A stretch of DNA of 31,459 nucleotides. Origin: a virus. Each line of letters begins with the position of its first letter. The stretch's first letter is position 1. The position numbers and the translations under genes are program-made. Below, one piece after another: positions 20,551 through 31,459 of this stretch. The notes below the pieces were generated by a model, which did not search any database, had not been told where the DNA came from, and saw only the letters and a program-made list of their open reading frames with translations. The DNA is taken from positions 1 through 31,459 of the IMG/VR virus record IMGVR_UViG_3300031857_000876, one strand, 5' to 3'.

Positions 20551-21933
20551 TTAGACCTCGTAAACTGATTGCGGGTTGGTTGGGTCGATGGTTGCAACGC
20601 CCTGAAGCTGTCCGGAAGGAACACCAGTGTGGTCAATCCGTGGCAGGCCAACCGCTTGCAACGCAGCAGCTGGGTCGAATCCAACCTGAATCAAGTTGGT
20701 TGCTATTTCAGCGCGAAGTTTCATGCCGACCTCTTTTGCATCGGTGAGGTCGATGTTCTGCAACGGCACTCGGTACTGATCTCCGTCGGTAACTGGTGCC
20801 ATTTCTTCGAAAGCGTGAACGTCATTGACTGACAAAAAGCCTTCTTGCAGACCTTTCGTGTAAGCCTCATAGCGCTCGAGTGTGGTACCACGAAGCAAGG
20901 CATCAAGATTGAACTTGATAAAGCCGTCTGACTCCGGAAGCAAAGGAGAAAGAGCTTGCTCTAGGCGTTCCAACAATGGGCGCAGCGAGTGCTGAACGAA
21001 AGACAGGTTCTGAGCTTCAACTGATGCGAACGACATCGCGCCTGCCACCGGGTGGCCGAGAAGCGAGATCGGAACACGGAAAAGACGGGCGATTTCTTCG
21101 ACTCCAAAACGGCGCACTTCAATGAGCTGTGCATCTTGGGCGTTGAGTGCGAGCGGCTTGAAAGACGCACCACCCGTCAAGACACCAAGTTTACCAGCTC
21201 TGTATGGTCCTGAGTGGTCAAGACGCCAGTTGCGTGAAATGCTTTCGATTTGCTCTTGTGTCATTTCGCCCGGTGCTTCGATAACGCCGCCGGGATTTGC
21301 AGCGTTGCCAAAATAAGAAGCCGCATAAGTCTCAGCCGCCATCGCTGAGCCCACAGTGATGCGAGCAGCTTCGATAGGGCCGAGACCGTAGTGGGTTCCG
21401 GGGAGTCTGAACATCGGAATATGGACGAGCTCATCTTTTGTCAGCGTCATAACGCTGGTCATGTTCTCGTCAAAGACTTCATAAACCAGCGGCTCATTGA
21501 CGCCAAGACGGCGAATGCGAACGCGCTCAGGGTTCAAGCAATACAGCTCAATGACCTCACCAGCGTCATCGCGCACTGTCAAGATGTAGGCGTTGCCGCG
21601 AAGGTTGAGGCTTGCGATTACTTGCTCAAAGAACTCAAGCCGTGTGGTCTCAGGATTTGGCTTTGTAATCCACTCGGGCTGCGAGCCATAGACTGCAGCG
21701 TAGGAGATTCGGTTGCGGCCGCGGCGAACGTAGGCGCCAAGCGGAAGGCTAGAAATCGTGTCACCGAGAAGGCGAACACACGCATAAACGGTGGACATGC
21801 GAATTGCAGTGTCCGGTGTGACATCAACGCCGGCGGGTGAAGCGTAGGCCGGACGACCGGGAACAAGCGGCTCCACGAACTGGTTCTGTGCTCGCTTTTC
21901 GCCTGCTAGACGCAGTCTCTTTGATAAGCTCAT
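20551..21933 (-). CDS. Portal protein (460 aa)
   Basis: Dodecameric vertex through which DNA enters and leaves. Seen: family start MSLSKRLRLAGEKRA, then AIRMSTVYACVRLLGDTISSLPL, RGNAYILTVRDDAGEVIELY, GLGPIEAARITVGSAMAAET, FGVEEIARLFRVPISLLGH and SFVQHSLRPLLERLEQALSP, all typical of the HK97-type portal family in order. Length is normal. A proline/glycine-rich C-terminus (VPSGQLQGVATIDPTNPQS) follows. It overlaps the end of the GT4 gene by 4 bases, so portal translation is coupled to a glycosyltransferase. Confidence 0.95.
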   Translation of the reverse strand: MSLSKRLRLAGEKRAQNQFVEPLVPGRPAYASPAGVDVTPDTAIRMSTVYACVRLLGDTISSLPLGAYVRRGRNRISYAAVYGSQPEWITKPNPETTRLEFFEQVIASLNLRGNAYILTVRDDAGEVIELYCLNPERVRIRRLGVNEPLVYEVFDENMTSVMTLTKDELVHIPMFRLPGTHYGLGPIEAARITVGSAMAAETYAASYFGNAANPGGVIEAPGEMTQEQIESISRNWRLDHSGPYRAGKLGVLTGGASFKPLALNAQDAQLIEVRRFGVEEIARLFRVPISLLGHPVAGAMSFASVEAQNLSFVQHSLRPLLERLEQALSPLLPESDGFIKFNLDALLRGTTLERYEAYTKGLQEGFLSVNDVHAFEEMAPVTDGDQYRVPLQNIDLTDAKEVGMKLRAEIATNLIQVGFDPAAALQAVGLPRIDHTGVPSGQLQGVATIDPTNPQSVYEV

Positions 21934-23000
21934 CTAATCGCCTTTGCTGTTGTGTCGTACCAACCCTCGCCCCAAAGGGTGAGAAGTCTTGTGAAGTAGT
22001 CCTCGTATTTTTTGGCTATGACATCGAGGGAGTATTTTGATACTGCGTGCTGGCGAATCGCTTTGTGGTCGAGGTTCGCAGCTTGCGTTGCCGCCCACAT
22101 GAACTCGCCAAGAGTCCTGCAGCGGAATCCGGTAACGCCGTCGATGTTGGTCTCAGTGAAAGCGCCCCAGTCAGTTGTTAGGGTGGGGGTGCCACATGCT
22201 TGAGCTTCGATGACGACGTTGCCGAAAGGTTCGATATAGAGAGTGGGAGCGAAAGTCGCTATTGCACCACCCATGAGCTCGGCTCGTTTTTCAGGGCCGA
22301 CTGCGCCAACAAACTCGCCGTAGCCACTGCCAGTGCCGGGGCCGGCCAAAATCAAACGCTTGCCAAGGCGCTCGCAGACTTCTTGCGCTATCTGGTAGCC
22401 TTTGCGCTCGATTAGACGACCGATGAAGAGGTAATAATCGCCGTCGTGGTTTCCGAGTGGAAACATCTCGGGCTCTAGATAGCCCGGTATGACGGCGTCG
22501 TAAAAGTGGCCATCAACAGCGGTCGGATTTTTGCCGCCGGCGTAGATGCTGTGCATCCAAGCGTAGGACTCAAAAACGCGGTATTTGCTAAAAACACCGC
22601 CATAGCCAACACCAAACTCCACCGACATGTGCTCAGGGAAGGCATCGGCGACTGGCTTGTGGGCCCACCCGCCGATGAGGCAAATGAAGTCGGTTGGTTG
22701 CAAACGCTGCTTCATCTCGCGAATGACATTCGCGTTGAAAACCTGCCAATGCGGCAGGTTGGTGTCAAAAGAAGCTGAGGTGTAATGGCCACCAGCACAA
22801 GCTGCCTCGCGCTGATCTTCATAAATGCAAGTAACAAGCTCTGTCACCGGTGCTTCTACTTGTTCGCCAGCGTAAAGAATGACCTCGTGTCCGAGGCCTG
22901 TCATCATGATGCAAAAGCGCCGCACTTTTTCGGTGTAAGCGCAGTTTGCGAATGCTTTTGTAACTTGCGTGTGCGGCAAGCTAACTACATGAAATCTCAT
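21930..23000 (-). CDS. Glycosyltransferase family 4-like (356 aa)
   Basis: Seen: N-terminal Rossmann half (MRFHVVSLPHTQVTKAFANC, GHEVILYAGEQVEAPVTEL), then the GT-B nucleotide-sugar half with DYYLFIGRLIERKGYQIA, RLILAGPGTG and YIEPFGNVVIEAQACGTPTLTTD, which holds the E-x7-E motif of GT4. These are full family hallmarks; length is normal. No membrane segment, so cytoplasmic. It stands directly before the portal gene, in the late operon. It is related to none of the other two glycosyltransferases in the window. Likely donor: a nucleotide sugar. Acceptor unknown. The ATG has GGGGGACCA before it. Confidence 0.92.
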   Translation of the reverse strand: MRFHVVSLPHTQVTKAFANCAYTEKVRRFCIMMTGLGHEVILYAGEQVEAPVTELVTCIYEDQREAACAGGHYTSASFDTNLPHWQVFNANVIREMKQRLQPTDFICLIGGWAHKPVADAFPEHMSVEFGVGYGGVFSKYRVFESYAWMHSIYAGGKNPTAVDGHFYDAVIPGYLEPEMFPLGNHDGDYYLFIGRLIERKGYQIAQEVCERLGKRLILAGPGTGSGYGEFVGAVGPEKRAELMGGAIATFAPTLYIEPFGNVVIEAQACGTPTLTTDWGAFTETNIDGVTGFRCRTLGEFMWAATQAANLDHKAIRQHAVSKYSLDVIAKKYEDYFTRLLTLWGEGWYDTTAKAIR

Positions 23001-23018
23001 TGGTCCCCCGCTGCTTGC

Positions 23019-23366
23019 CTAGTTTGGCGATTGAAATAAAACTTCGTTAGACGCAATAAACTGCACGTCAGCCAAGTCCAACCCAACCGAAGCCAGTTTG
23101 TACTTCAACGCGTTGATTTTGGCTTGTAAAACTTCGTCGTCAGTCAAAATGACAACTTTCCACTGCATCACATACTCGCCATCGACAAAAACTGGCGTGT
23201 CCATTGTGGCGTACTGATTTTCTTCAACGTGCGGTGGAACTGTTTCTACAACTTTAGCCCAACCCTCAGGCAAAACATCATGTTCCGTATAATCTGGGTG
23301 TTCGAGTTGCACATCTCCAATGTACCTAGGAAATTCGTTCGTGCCAATTTTGATAAAAACGCTCAT
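23019..23366 (-). CDS. Small fibre-associated protein (115 aa)
   Basis: Seen: a beta-rich N-terminal part (SVFIKIGTNEFPRYIGDVQL, PEGWAKVVETVPPHV, TPVFVDGEYVMQWKVVILTD) followed by one helix (DEVLQAKINALKYKLASVG). It resembles small proteins encoded beside phage fibres that help fold or attach them, for example DUF4376-like genes. AGGAAAATG precedes the second of two adjacent ATGs, which I take as start. It ends the fibre cluster, before GT4. Function is inferred from context. Confidence 0.7.
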   Translation of the reverse strand: MSVFIKIGTNEFPRYIGDVQLEHPDYTEHDVLPEGWAKVVETVPPHVEENQYATMDTPVFVDGEYVMQWKVVILTDDEVLQAKINALKYKLASVGLDLADVQFIASNEVLFQSPN

Positions 23367-23373
23367 CATTTTC

Positions 23374-24693
23374 CTATACTCTAATGGTTGCAGTTCCCGA
23401 AGCATAGCTTGTGGTGACTTCGGTTATTGTTGGTGTATTACTGGTGCCAGCTGGTGTTCCAATAGTTGGCGACCAATTTGTTACTGTGCAAGAACCAGCC
23501 GCGTCAACCATGTCACCGGCTGCATAAGTGGCTGTGTAGCCATTTACCGTTACAGATTGGCCAACGCCAGTACCCGACAGCAAAGTTTTGCTAACAGTCG
23601 CGTTAGAATTGCTAAGGTACTGGTTTGAGGCTATGTATAGGTTGTTTGCGTCTGCCTTGGTTTGGTAGCCGTAAACGTTGCCAAGTAAAGGCATCACACG
23701 TTGCCATTGTAAAGTGCCGCTGGAGTTGTACTTCGCGACGTATTGCCAACCAGTGTTGCCGCTATACATCACGCAATACAAATTGTTAGAGCCATCAATG
23801 GTCATCGACAAACCGCGCAAATATGTTCCGCGTGACAACTCACGTTGCCATTGGACTGTTCCGCTTGAATTGAACTTTATCAAAGTGCTTGATTTTGCGG
23901 GGGTTCCGTTTCCGGGCCAACAAAAAGCGTACACGTTTCCACCACTGTCAGTCACAACATCAACTACGTCGAAATAACCAGTATTGCCCGATATGTTGAT
24001 AGTCCGCGCCCACTGCAACGAACCGCTTGAATTGAACTTAGCCACCCAGCCATCGTATGGCGAAATGTACCGATACCCGCCAACATAAGTGTTGTAAGCG
24101 CTGTCGCGCCATATGGTGCTGCCCCTTGGTTGGTCGCCTCTTATCGCATACTGTGTGAAAAAAGTGCCAGACCCGTCGTAGCTGCACACAAACGCTTCTC
24201 CGCCATTTGCGTTGTTGAAACCAGTAAACCAGCAGTCACCAGCATCTTTTTTCACAAAGTTTCGGTTGACGTAGATGTCTAACACAGAAGAATTGCGAAA
24301 TCGCCTTTGCCATTGAAGCGTGCCACTCGAATTGTATTTGACCACCATGGCGCTGCCCATAGCAGTCCCGGAGTTTTGGTCTTTTACTGCTCCGTAAACA
24401 AACAGATTATCGCTGGCGTCTGTATCCATGCTCCACGCGATATCGTATGTCCTTGATGTTTCCGACGTTGATATGGCGCGTTGCCACGCGAGAGTGCCGT
24501 TCGTATTCCATTTGTTGATAATCCAACGGTTGTTGCCTGATGTGTCGGCGCCGCCAGCAGCCCACGACCCGTCTGAAAACACGGCCACCGACGCGTAATA
24601 CTCCATGTTGGCAGCTGGTTCGTCAACTAACCACGACCAACGAGCTGCTGTTTGTTTAGCCAACGACGACGCTACCACCCCAAGAATTGGCAT
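23374..24693 (-). CDS. Beta-propeller tail/adhesin protein (439 aa)
   Basis: Seen: repeated blades of the type KYNSSGTLQWQR, KFNSSGSLQWAR, KFNSSGTVQWQR, KWNTNGTLAWQR (at least five copies, roughly 45-65 residues apart), each with a preceding D-x-N-x-Y/V strand. This is the SBBP/beta-propeller repeat found in secreted bacterial and some virion proteins. The N-terminus (VVASSLAKQTAARWSWLVDE) is not a clear signal peptide. The C-terminus (GTPAGTSNTPTITEVTTSYA) is Thr-rich. It overlaps the upstream stop (TAATG). Probable role: receptor-binding head or fibre tip, by composition and place. Confidence 0.85.
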   Translation of the reverse strand: MPILGVVASSLAKQTAARWSWLVDEPAANMEYYASVAVFSDGSWAAGGADTSGNNRWIINKWNTNGTLAWQRAISTSETSRTYDIAWSMDTDASDNLFVYGAVKDQNSGTAMGSAMVVKYNSSGTLQWQRRFRNSSVLDIYVNRNFVKKDAGDCWFTGFNNANGGEAFVCSYDGSGTFFTQYAIRGDQPRGSTIWRDSAYNTYVGGYRYISPYDGWVAKFNSSGSLQWARTINISGNTGYFDVVDVVTDSGGNVYAFCWPGNGTPAKSSTLIKFNSSGTVQWQRELSRGTYLRGLSMTIDGSNNLYCVMYSGNTGWQYVAKYNSSGTLQWQRVMPLLGNVYGYQTKADANNLYIASNQYLSNSNATVSKTLLSGTGVGQSVTVNGYTATYAAGDMVDAAGSCTVTNWSPTIGTPAGTSNTPTITEVTTSYASGTATIRV

Positions 24694-25274
24694 TAGGCGA
24701 TATCTCCCGTGGCGTACCAAGTATCAGTACCAGCTTTGATTAGCGTTATAACCGAATACTGAGTTCTAGTTTTAGGTGCAGTTGAAGTCGCACCTGTCGA
24801 AGCAAAAGCAACGCCACCAGCCGCTTGCACAGTAACTTGACCGGCGCCGATCTGGATTATGTTTATGAGTGTGCCAACTGGAAAAGCAACACTTGAGTTT
24901 AGCGGAATCGTATAAGTCTGAGCAGACGCATTATTGGCTGTAACCAAATCGTCTTTGTCAGAAAGGACAAAAGTGTAGGTCGTGCCAGTTTGTGCATTGA
25001 TGGCTTCCACGCCACCAGCTCCAGTTGCACCTGTTGCACCGACAGAGCCTGTTGCGCCAACTGCACCAGTAGGACCAGTGGCGCCTTGCGGCCCAGTAGG
25101 ACCGGTCGCACCAGCCGCATAAGCGTAGGCAAGTGAGTTCCAAGCAGTTGACCCGTTACCGAGCTTCCACTTGGTAGTGTCAGTTTCAAGTCCGATCTCG
25201 CCGATGGCAAGTGTCGGGTTTGTAGAGGTCCAGTTTGCAGCTGTATCTCGTCTAAACTGTATCTGTACTGGCAT
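24693..25274 (-). CDS. Collagen-like fibre protein with phage head-domain (193 aa)
   Basis: Seen: N-terminal phage-fibre module (QIQFRRDTAANWTSTNPTLA, GEIGLETDTTKWKLGNGSTA) used for attaching fibres; a short Gly-x-y stretch (about 55-88, [19 protein letters not shown]); then a beta C-terminal domain (INAQTGTTYTFVLSDKDDLV to the end) of the kind that ends many fibres. Trimer formation through the collagen-like part is expected. It lies between the 91-aa collagen-like gene and the propeller gene. Confidence 0.88.
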   Translation of the reverse strand: MPVQIQFRRDTAANWTSTNPTLAIGEIGLETDTTKWKLGNGSTAWNSLAYAYAAGATGPTGPQGATGPTGAVGATGSVGATGATGAGGVEAINAQTGTTYTFVLSDKDDLVTANNASAQTYTIPLNSSVAFPVGTLINIIQIGAGQVTVQAAGGVAFASTGATSTAPKTRTQYSVITLIKAGTDTWYATGDIA

Positions 25275-25282
25275 CTTTTCTC

Positions 25283-25558
25283 CTATGCTCCGCCACAGTC
25301 AATGGCTGTCAAACCGCCGTAAGTGCTTGTTGCATTTCCGCCGTCAATATTGATGTAGGCCGCGCCAGTGGCTCCTGTTGCGCCTGTTGCGCCACTTGGG
25401 CCTGTTGCTCCAGTTGCACCTGTCGCACCGACAGGGCCTGTTGCGCCAGTGGCACCAGCACCGGTCGGTCCGGTTGCACCGGTTGGTCCGACTGGGCCTT
25501 GCTTGCCAACGACAGCGTAAACCCACGCTGTGCCGTCCCAATACTTTATTGTGGCCAT
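25283..25558 (-). CDS. Collagen-like small fibre protein (91 aa)
   Basis: Seen: N-terminus [20 protein letters not shown] (a short beta module seen in phage fibres: [10 protein letters not shown]), collagen-like Gly-x-y from about 20 to 67 ([20 protein letters not shown] and similar), then [20 protein letters not shown] at the end. Probably a trimeric spike. The ATG is one base from the stop of the upstream gene. Confidence 0.85.
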   Translation of the reverse strand: MATIKYWDGTAWVYAVVGKQGPVGPTGATGPTGAGATGATGPVGATGATGATGPSGATGATGATGAAYINIDGGNATSTYGGLTAIDCGGA

Positions 25559-25559
25559 G

Positions 25560-25729
25560 TTATCCTTCTAGTGGTGGTTGAAACTCGTCAGCGTTTGGGT
25601 TTTCGAGCCAACGCAAATAGCGTTGATAATCTGAGTTGGTTTCGCTAATGGGCACGCAACTGATTACGCCGTTTTCCTCTACCTCTATAAAAGTGTAGTT
25701 GGCCAACGTTTTTTCGGTGTATGTTTTCA

Positions 25730-25730
<1 letters not shown>
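25560..25730 (-). CDS. Small fibre accessory protein (56 aa)
   Basis: Too small to recognise with certainty. ATG overlaps the fibre gene stop (TAATG). Seen: [20 protein letters not shown], then [20 protein letters not shown]. The YxxYLxWxxNP segment is common in small proteins encoded just after phage fibre genes, often listed as fibre assembly helpers. Acidic and likely soluble. Confidence 0.7.
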
Positions 25731-28919
<3,189 letters not shown>

Positions 28920-28927
<8 letters not shown>

Positions 28928-29270
28928 GTGTCACCTGCTCTGCCACTGTGATTTGTCCTTGCACCAAGCGCGAAATGTTTGAACCAGATGTAAGCTCCAA
29001 ATCGTAAACGTAATAGCCCGGAGTAAGTGCCTCTGTTTGCTCGTCGGTTGCAGTCACAGTGATAGTGCCAGTGGCACCAGTGATGACAATGCCACCGTTG
29101 GCGGTAGTCAAAGTGAGATCAGCAGTCGCGCTTTCATATGTCTGACGAAGCTGCATCGCTGCTGTGTAACCGGTCAAGTTGATAGGGTTGTTGTTTGGGT
29201 CTTTATATACAAAAATGACCGACCACACTGCGCCTTGGTCAATGGTCGTATTATAAATACCAGCTGTCAT
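28920..29270 (-). CDS. Fibre-base / baseplate-like protein (116 aa)
   Basis: Seen: a beta-sandwich-like sequence ([93 protein letters not shown] at the end). The YDLEL...V..G...V....TR ending is that of BppU-type N-terminal domains and similar structural proteins that anchor fibres. It overlaps the large collagen-like gene start by 8 bases. Likely the docking protein for the fibre cluster. This role is inferred. Confidence 0.75.
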
Positions 29271-29410
29271 TTACTAGCCTTTTCTGTAGCCCAAACAAGG
29301 AACGAACCCAGTGCGATAGCAGCAAGCGGCAGCGAAAAGGCTGCAATACCAACTGTTACAAGCACTACCCCGAAAATCTCCACCACAAGGCTTGGGTCAA
29401 TCTTTTTCAT
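29267..29410 (-). CDS. Small hydrophobic membrane protein (47 aa)
   Basis: Seen: MKKIDPSLVVEIFGVVLVTV then GIAAFSLPLAAIALGSFLVW and a basic tail. It is nearly all hydrophobic after residue 8, so one or two membrane helices. AGGAGA lies 3 bases before ATG, and the stop overlaps the next start (ATGA). It is not near the lysis genes. Function unknown. Small membrane proteins at this place may protect the infected cell or help assembly. Confidence 0.7.
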   Translation of the reverse strand: MKKIDPSLVVEIFGVVLVTVGIAAFSLPLAAIALGSFLVWATEKASK

Positions 29411-29417
29411 GTCTCTC

Positions 29418-30974
29418 CTAGGCCTGAATTGAGAAGTAAGCAACTGGTGCCGCTGGCTTTTCAGGGTTGAGCGTTGCTTCTGCTCTGCCCAGATAGGCCA
29501 AAACTGCGGCTATCAAACCGTCTATTTTGTGTGCCTGTGAAGGCTTTTTGACTTGGCCGTAACGAGTCGGCACCGCATTGAGCACGTGGCGTGTCAATTC
29601 GGCCGAGCCGTCGTGCTTGAGTCTGCCTTCTAGCACATCTTCAAGGAATCTGTCAAGTCCTTGTGCCATCAGCTTGCGCTGACTGGCTGGGTAAACCGCT
29701 ACAACACGGTCAATGAAAGTCGTATTCCAAGCGTCGAGATAAGACTGCCAACCGGAAGGGTCGGCCCAAATCTTGATGACCTTGTATTTCTCGAAAGCCT
29801 CTCGCACCGTCTCATCGACTTCAACGCGGGGCACTTCCCAGTTATAACCAGCCGGTCCCGGTGGTCGTTCCCAGCAAGCGATTTGAAAAATCTTGCCGTC
29901 TGAAAGCCGAGAAGCGACAAGCACTGTAGCGTCGTCTTTTCGCGAGCCGTCGTAGCCAAGCACAACTTCTGTGCCGGGTTCAAGAGCCTCGGGTTCTGCC
30001 GCTGCTTTCCAAGCGACTGCGTCCATGTACTTGTCAGTGTCAGTGGACGGTTGGTTCAAAAAGTAACGCCGAGCATCGGAAGCTCGTGTCATTGGGTCTT
30101 GAATCTCGGCCACCAAACGGTCAATATCGAGCCACTGATAAGCTGGGCCATAAGCGACACGAAGCGCTCGCTTCAAATCTTCTGTATTCAACAGATCTGG
30201 CACTTCAAGACCTTGTTTGTGGTCAAAAAGCAAGCCCGGATTTTTGATGCGGCCTTCTTGAATTGCGACATAAAGCCTGTGTGTTTGCTCGGCTATTGAT
30301 TCTTCGCCGACTGCGTACATTGTCGATGTCTCGAGCATCCAAGGGTCTGCAGCTTTGCGTTTTGCCAAGTTGCGTCGCACTGTTTCGTGCATTCGTCGAA
30401 GCTCGGGGCTTGAATAGAGGTGAGTCTCGTCTGCAACTGCAAACGACTCTTTTCCACCGTCTTTTGATGCTGATGCCGCTGTTGACGGCACGATTTCACC
30501 GCCGCCTTTGATGAAGGTGCGAGTCAAACCGACATCAATGCCGGGAAAATCAGAGCCAAAGTTAGAACGCAAGTGCTCCAACATGTAGCGCACGTTGTCG
30601 TAGGTGTTACCCGACTGCGATTCCTCAGTTGCTAAGCATCGAATGAATGGGTACTGAACTGGGCGTCCGACTGGATTTCCGTTTGCGTCCCAACCGTCGA
30701 ACCGAGCAGGGCCAAGAGCCTCAAAGCAGACAAGCATTCCGGCGAGCTCAGATTTAGCACGGCCTTTCGGTCTAGAGAAGAAAGCGCGTCTAGTTTTGCG
30801 GCGCCCTTGCTTATCGAGCTCGTAAGCTCGTAGAACGAAAGTAGCTTGTTCGTCGTCAAGTTGTATCGGCTCCCCTTGAACATCGCCGGGGCCGTGAACT
30901 AGGTAGCTTTCTATCCAGTCTATTGCAGTCCAACCAAGCGACAAAAAGTTGTTAGGCTGTTGTTTCCTTGTCAA
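29418..30974 (-). CDS. Terminase large subunit (518 aa)
   Basis: Packaging motor ATPase and nuclease. Seen: Walker A-like SRPKGRAKSE (about 67-76), Walker B FAVADETH with D and E (about 178-185), a coupling segment (STMYAVGEESIAEQTH), and nuclease acidic residues in LGYDGSRKDDATV, KIWADPSGW and HKIDGLIAAV. These are the full terminase order. The start is TTG at 30974 behind GGGGGAAA. No ATG in a better place was seen, and the gene overlaps the small subunit by 23 bases. Second gene of the late operon. Confidence 0.95.
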   Translation of the reverse strand: MTRKQQPNNFLSLGWTAIDWIESYLVHGPGDVQGEPIQLDDEQATFVLRAYELDKQGRRKTRRAFFSRPKGRAKSELAGMLVCFEALGPARFDGWDANGNPVGRPVQYPFIRCLATEESQSGNTYDNVRYMLEHLRSNFGSDFPGIDVGLTRTFIKGGGEIVPSTAASASKDGGKESFAVADETHLYSSPELRRMHETVRRNLAKRKAADPWMLETSTMYAVGEESIAEQTHRLYVAIQEGRIKNPGLLFDHKQGLEVPDLLNTEDLKRALRVAYGPAYQWLDIDRLVAEIQDPMTRASDARRYFLNQPSTDTDKYMDAVAWKAAAEPEALEPGTEVVLGYDGSRKDDATVLVASRLSDGKIFQIACWERPPGPAGYNWEVPRVEVDETVREAFEKYKVIKIWADPSGWQSYLDAWNTTFIDRVVAVYPASQRKLMAQGLDRFLEDVLEGRLKHDGSAELTRHVLNAVPTRYGQVKKPSQAHKIDGLIAAVLAYLGRAEATLNPEKPAAPVAYFSIQA

Positions 30975-31395
30975 TTTCCCCCACCACTCTTAGCAAGCGC
31001 GAACGGCGCTGGTCGGTTAGGGTCTTAGTAGATTTGGCCCCTTCCGCTTCACCGTCGATCTGCAGTCTAAGCCGCAGTCTGTCCTCAGGTGTTGCGCCAA
31101 ACTTTGCAACTCGAAGTCGCAATTCCGCACCGACATTGTCACCGTTCCAGTACGAAGTGTGGAGCAGTGCGGTGTCGATGAGAAAATCCCAGTCTGTGTC
31201 TGTGAATGTAGAAGCCTGTGCAGACTTGCGCCAAGTGTCCCACCAGCGGAAAGTTTGCGAGTGCCATGGGTAGCCAGCTGGTAAATCCGGCCCCCGAAGT
31301 ACGCCATCAGCCTGCACAACCACAGTCGGTACTGGGTCTGCGTTGCGGCGACGGCGCTCGCTAGCCGGCTTTGGTGCCGGTCCTTTGCCTGACAT
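30952..31395 (-). CDS. Terminase small subunit (147 aa)
   Basis: Recognises the packaging site. Seen: a basic N-terminus (GKGPAPKPASERRRRNADPV), DLPAGYPWHSQTFRWWDTWR, a helical middle (DTDWDFLIDTALLHTSYWNG) and a basic C-terminal helix (QRRSRLLRVVGEIDKE). This order is usual for actinophage small terminases, and adjacency to the large subunit supports it. AAGGAG precedes the ATG by 5 bases. It is the first gene of the leftward late operon, so the promoter and perhaps the packaging site lie in the 64 bases to the window edge. Confidence 0.85.
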   Translation of the reverse strand: MSGKGPAPKPASERRRRNADPVPTVVVQADGVLRGPDLPAGYPWHSQTFRWWDTWRKSAQASTFTDTDWDFLIDTALLHTSYWNGDNVGAELRLRVAKFGATPEDRLRLRLQIDGEAEGAKSTKTLTDQRRSRLLRVVGEIDKETTA

Positions 31396-31403
31396 CTTGC
31401 TCC

Positions 31404-31425
31404 TTGTGAATAACTTGTGAATAAC
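31404..31425 (-). repeat. Tandem 11-bp repeat with two DnaA-box-like sequences
   Basis: TTGTGAATAAC occurs twice in a row. On the minus strand each unit contains TTATTCACA, which fits the TTATNCACA DnaA-box pattern. They stand directly before the ribosome site of the small terminase. Either host DnaA binds here (control or origin function) or the repeat is a phage regulator's site. Confidence 0.6.
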
Positions 31426-31459
31426 TAATATCCCGAACCCGTACGTACAGCGAGCAGCG

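Overview
The window is a contiguous piece of a tailed double-stranded DNA bacteriophage genome with siphovirus-type architecture. It holds an HK97-type head module (terminase, portal, prohead protease, delta-domain capsid), a long non-contractile tail module (two tail-tube paralogues, frameshifted tail chaperone, 524-residue tape measure) and a lysis cassette. Prim-Pol/RepA-like helicase, Cas4-like nuclease, Cys-rich micro-proteins and GTG/TTG starts resemble phages of Actinobacteria. Base composition looks balanced rather than GC-rich, so a low- or mid-GC actinobacterial host is a reasonable inference that is not proven. No integrase, attachment site or tRNA was found, so lifestyle cannot be settled here.

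Layout. Positions 1-6306 (minus strand) hold replication and nucleotide genes: a Prim-Pol/helicase running off the left edge, a putative ssDNA-binding-like protein, a Cas4-like PD-(D/E)XK nuclease with Fe-S cysteines, a resolvase-like nuclease, a secreted transglycosylase-like protein, and a complete adenylosuccinate lyase (PurB) that appears to have a leaderless start. Positions 6381-8277 (plus strand) form the only rightward unit: ten tiny, tightly overlapping genes ending with a ribbon-helix-helix regulator and a strong hairpin terminator. This unit has two near-identical promoter-operator-leader cassettes, each with an 18-bp palindrome in the -35/-10 spacer, a leaderless 10-codon reading frame and a small hairpin whose only two sequence differences compensate each other.

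Positions 8289-31395 (minus strand) are the late genes, transcribed right to left: small and large terminase; a cluster of collagen-like fibres, a beta-propeller protein and small helpers; a GT4 glycosyltransferase; portal, protease and capsid; a second glycosyltransferase; head-tail connectors; tail tube genes; chaperones; tape measure; tail hub; an S74-chaperone fibre; two holin-like proteins and an M15-type endolysin; and a third glycosyltransferase (GT25). Fibre genes between terminase and portal are unusual, as are three unrelated glycosyltransferases spread through one virion operon.

How the parts work together (inference). The replication genes copy the genome, and PurB would support adenine nucleotide supply. 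The plus-strand micro-gene operon looks like an early, self-repressed host-takeover or regulatory unit. The late operon builds the particle, whose Thr/Ser/Asn-rich tail and fibre proteins are plausible targets of the encoded glycosyltransferases.
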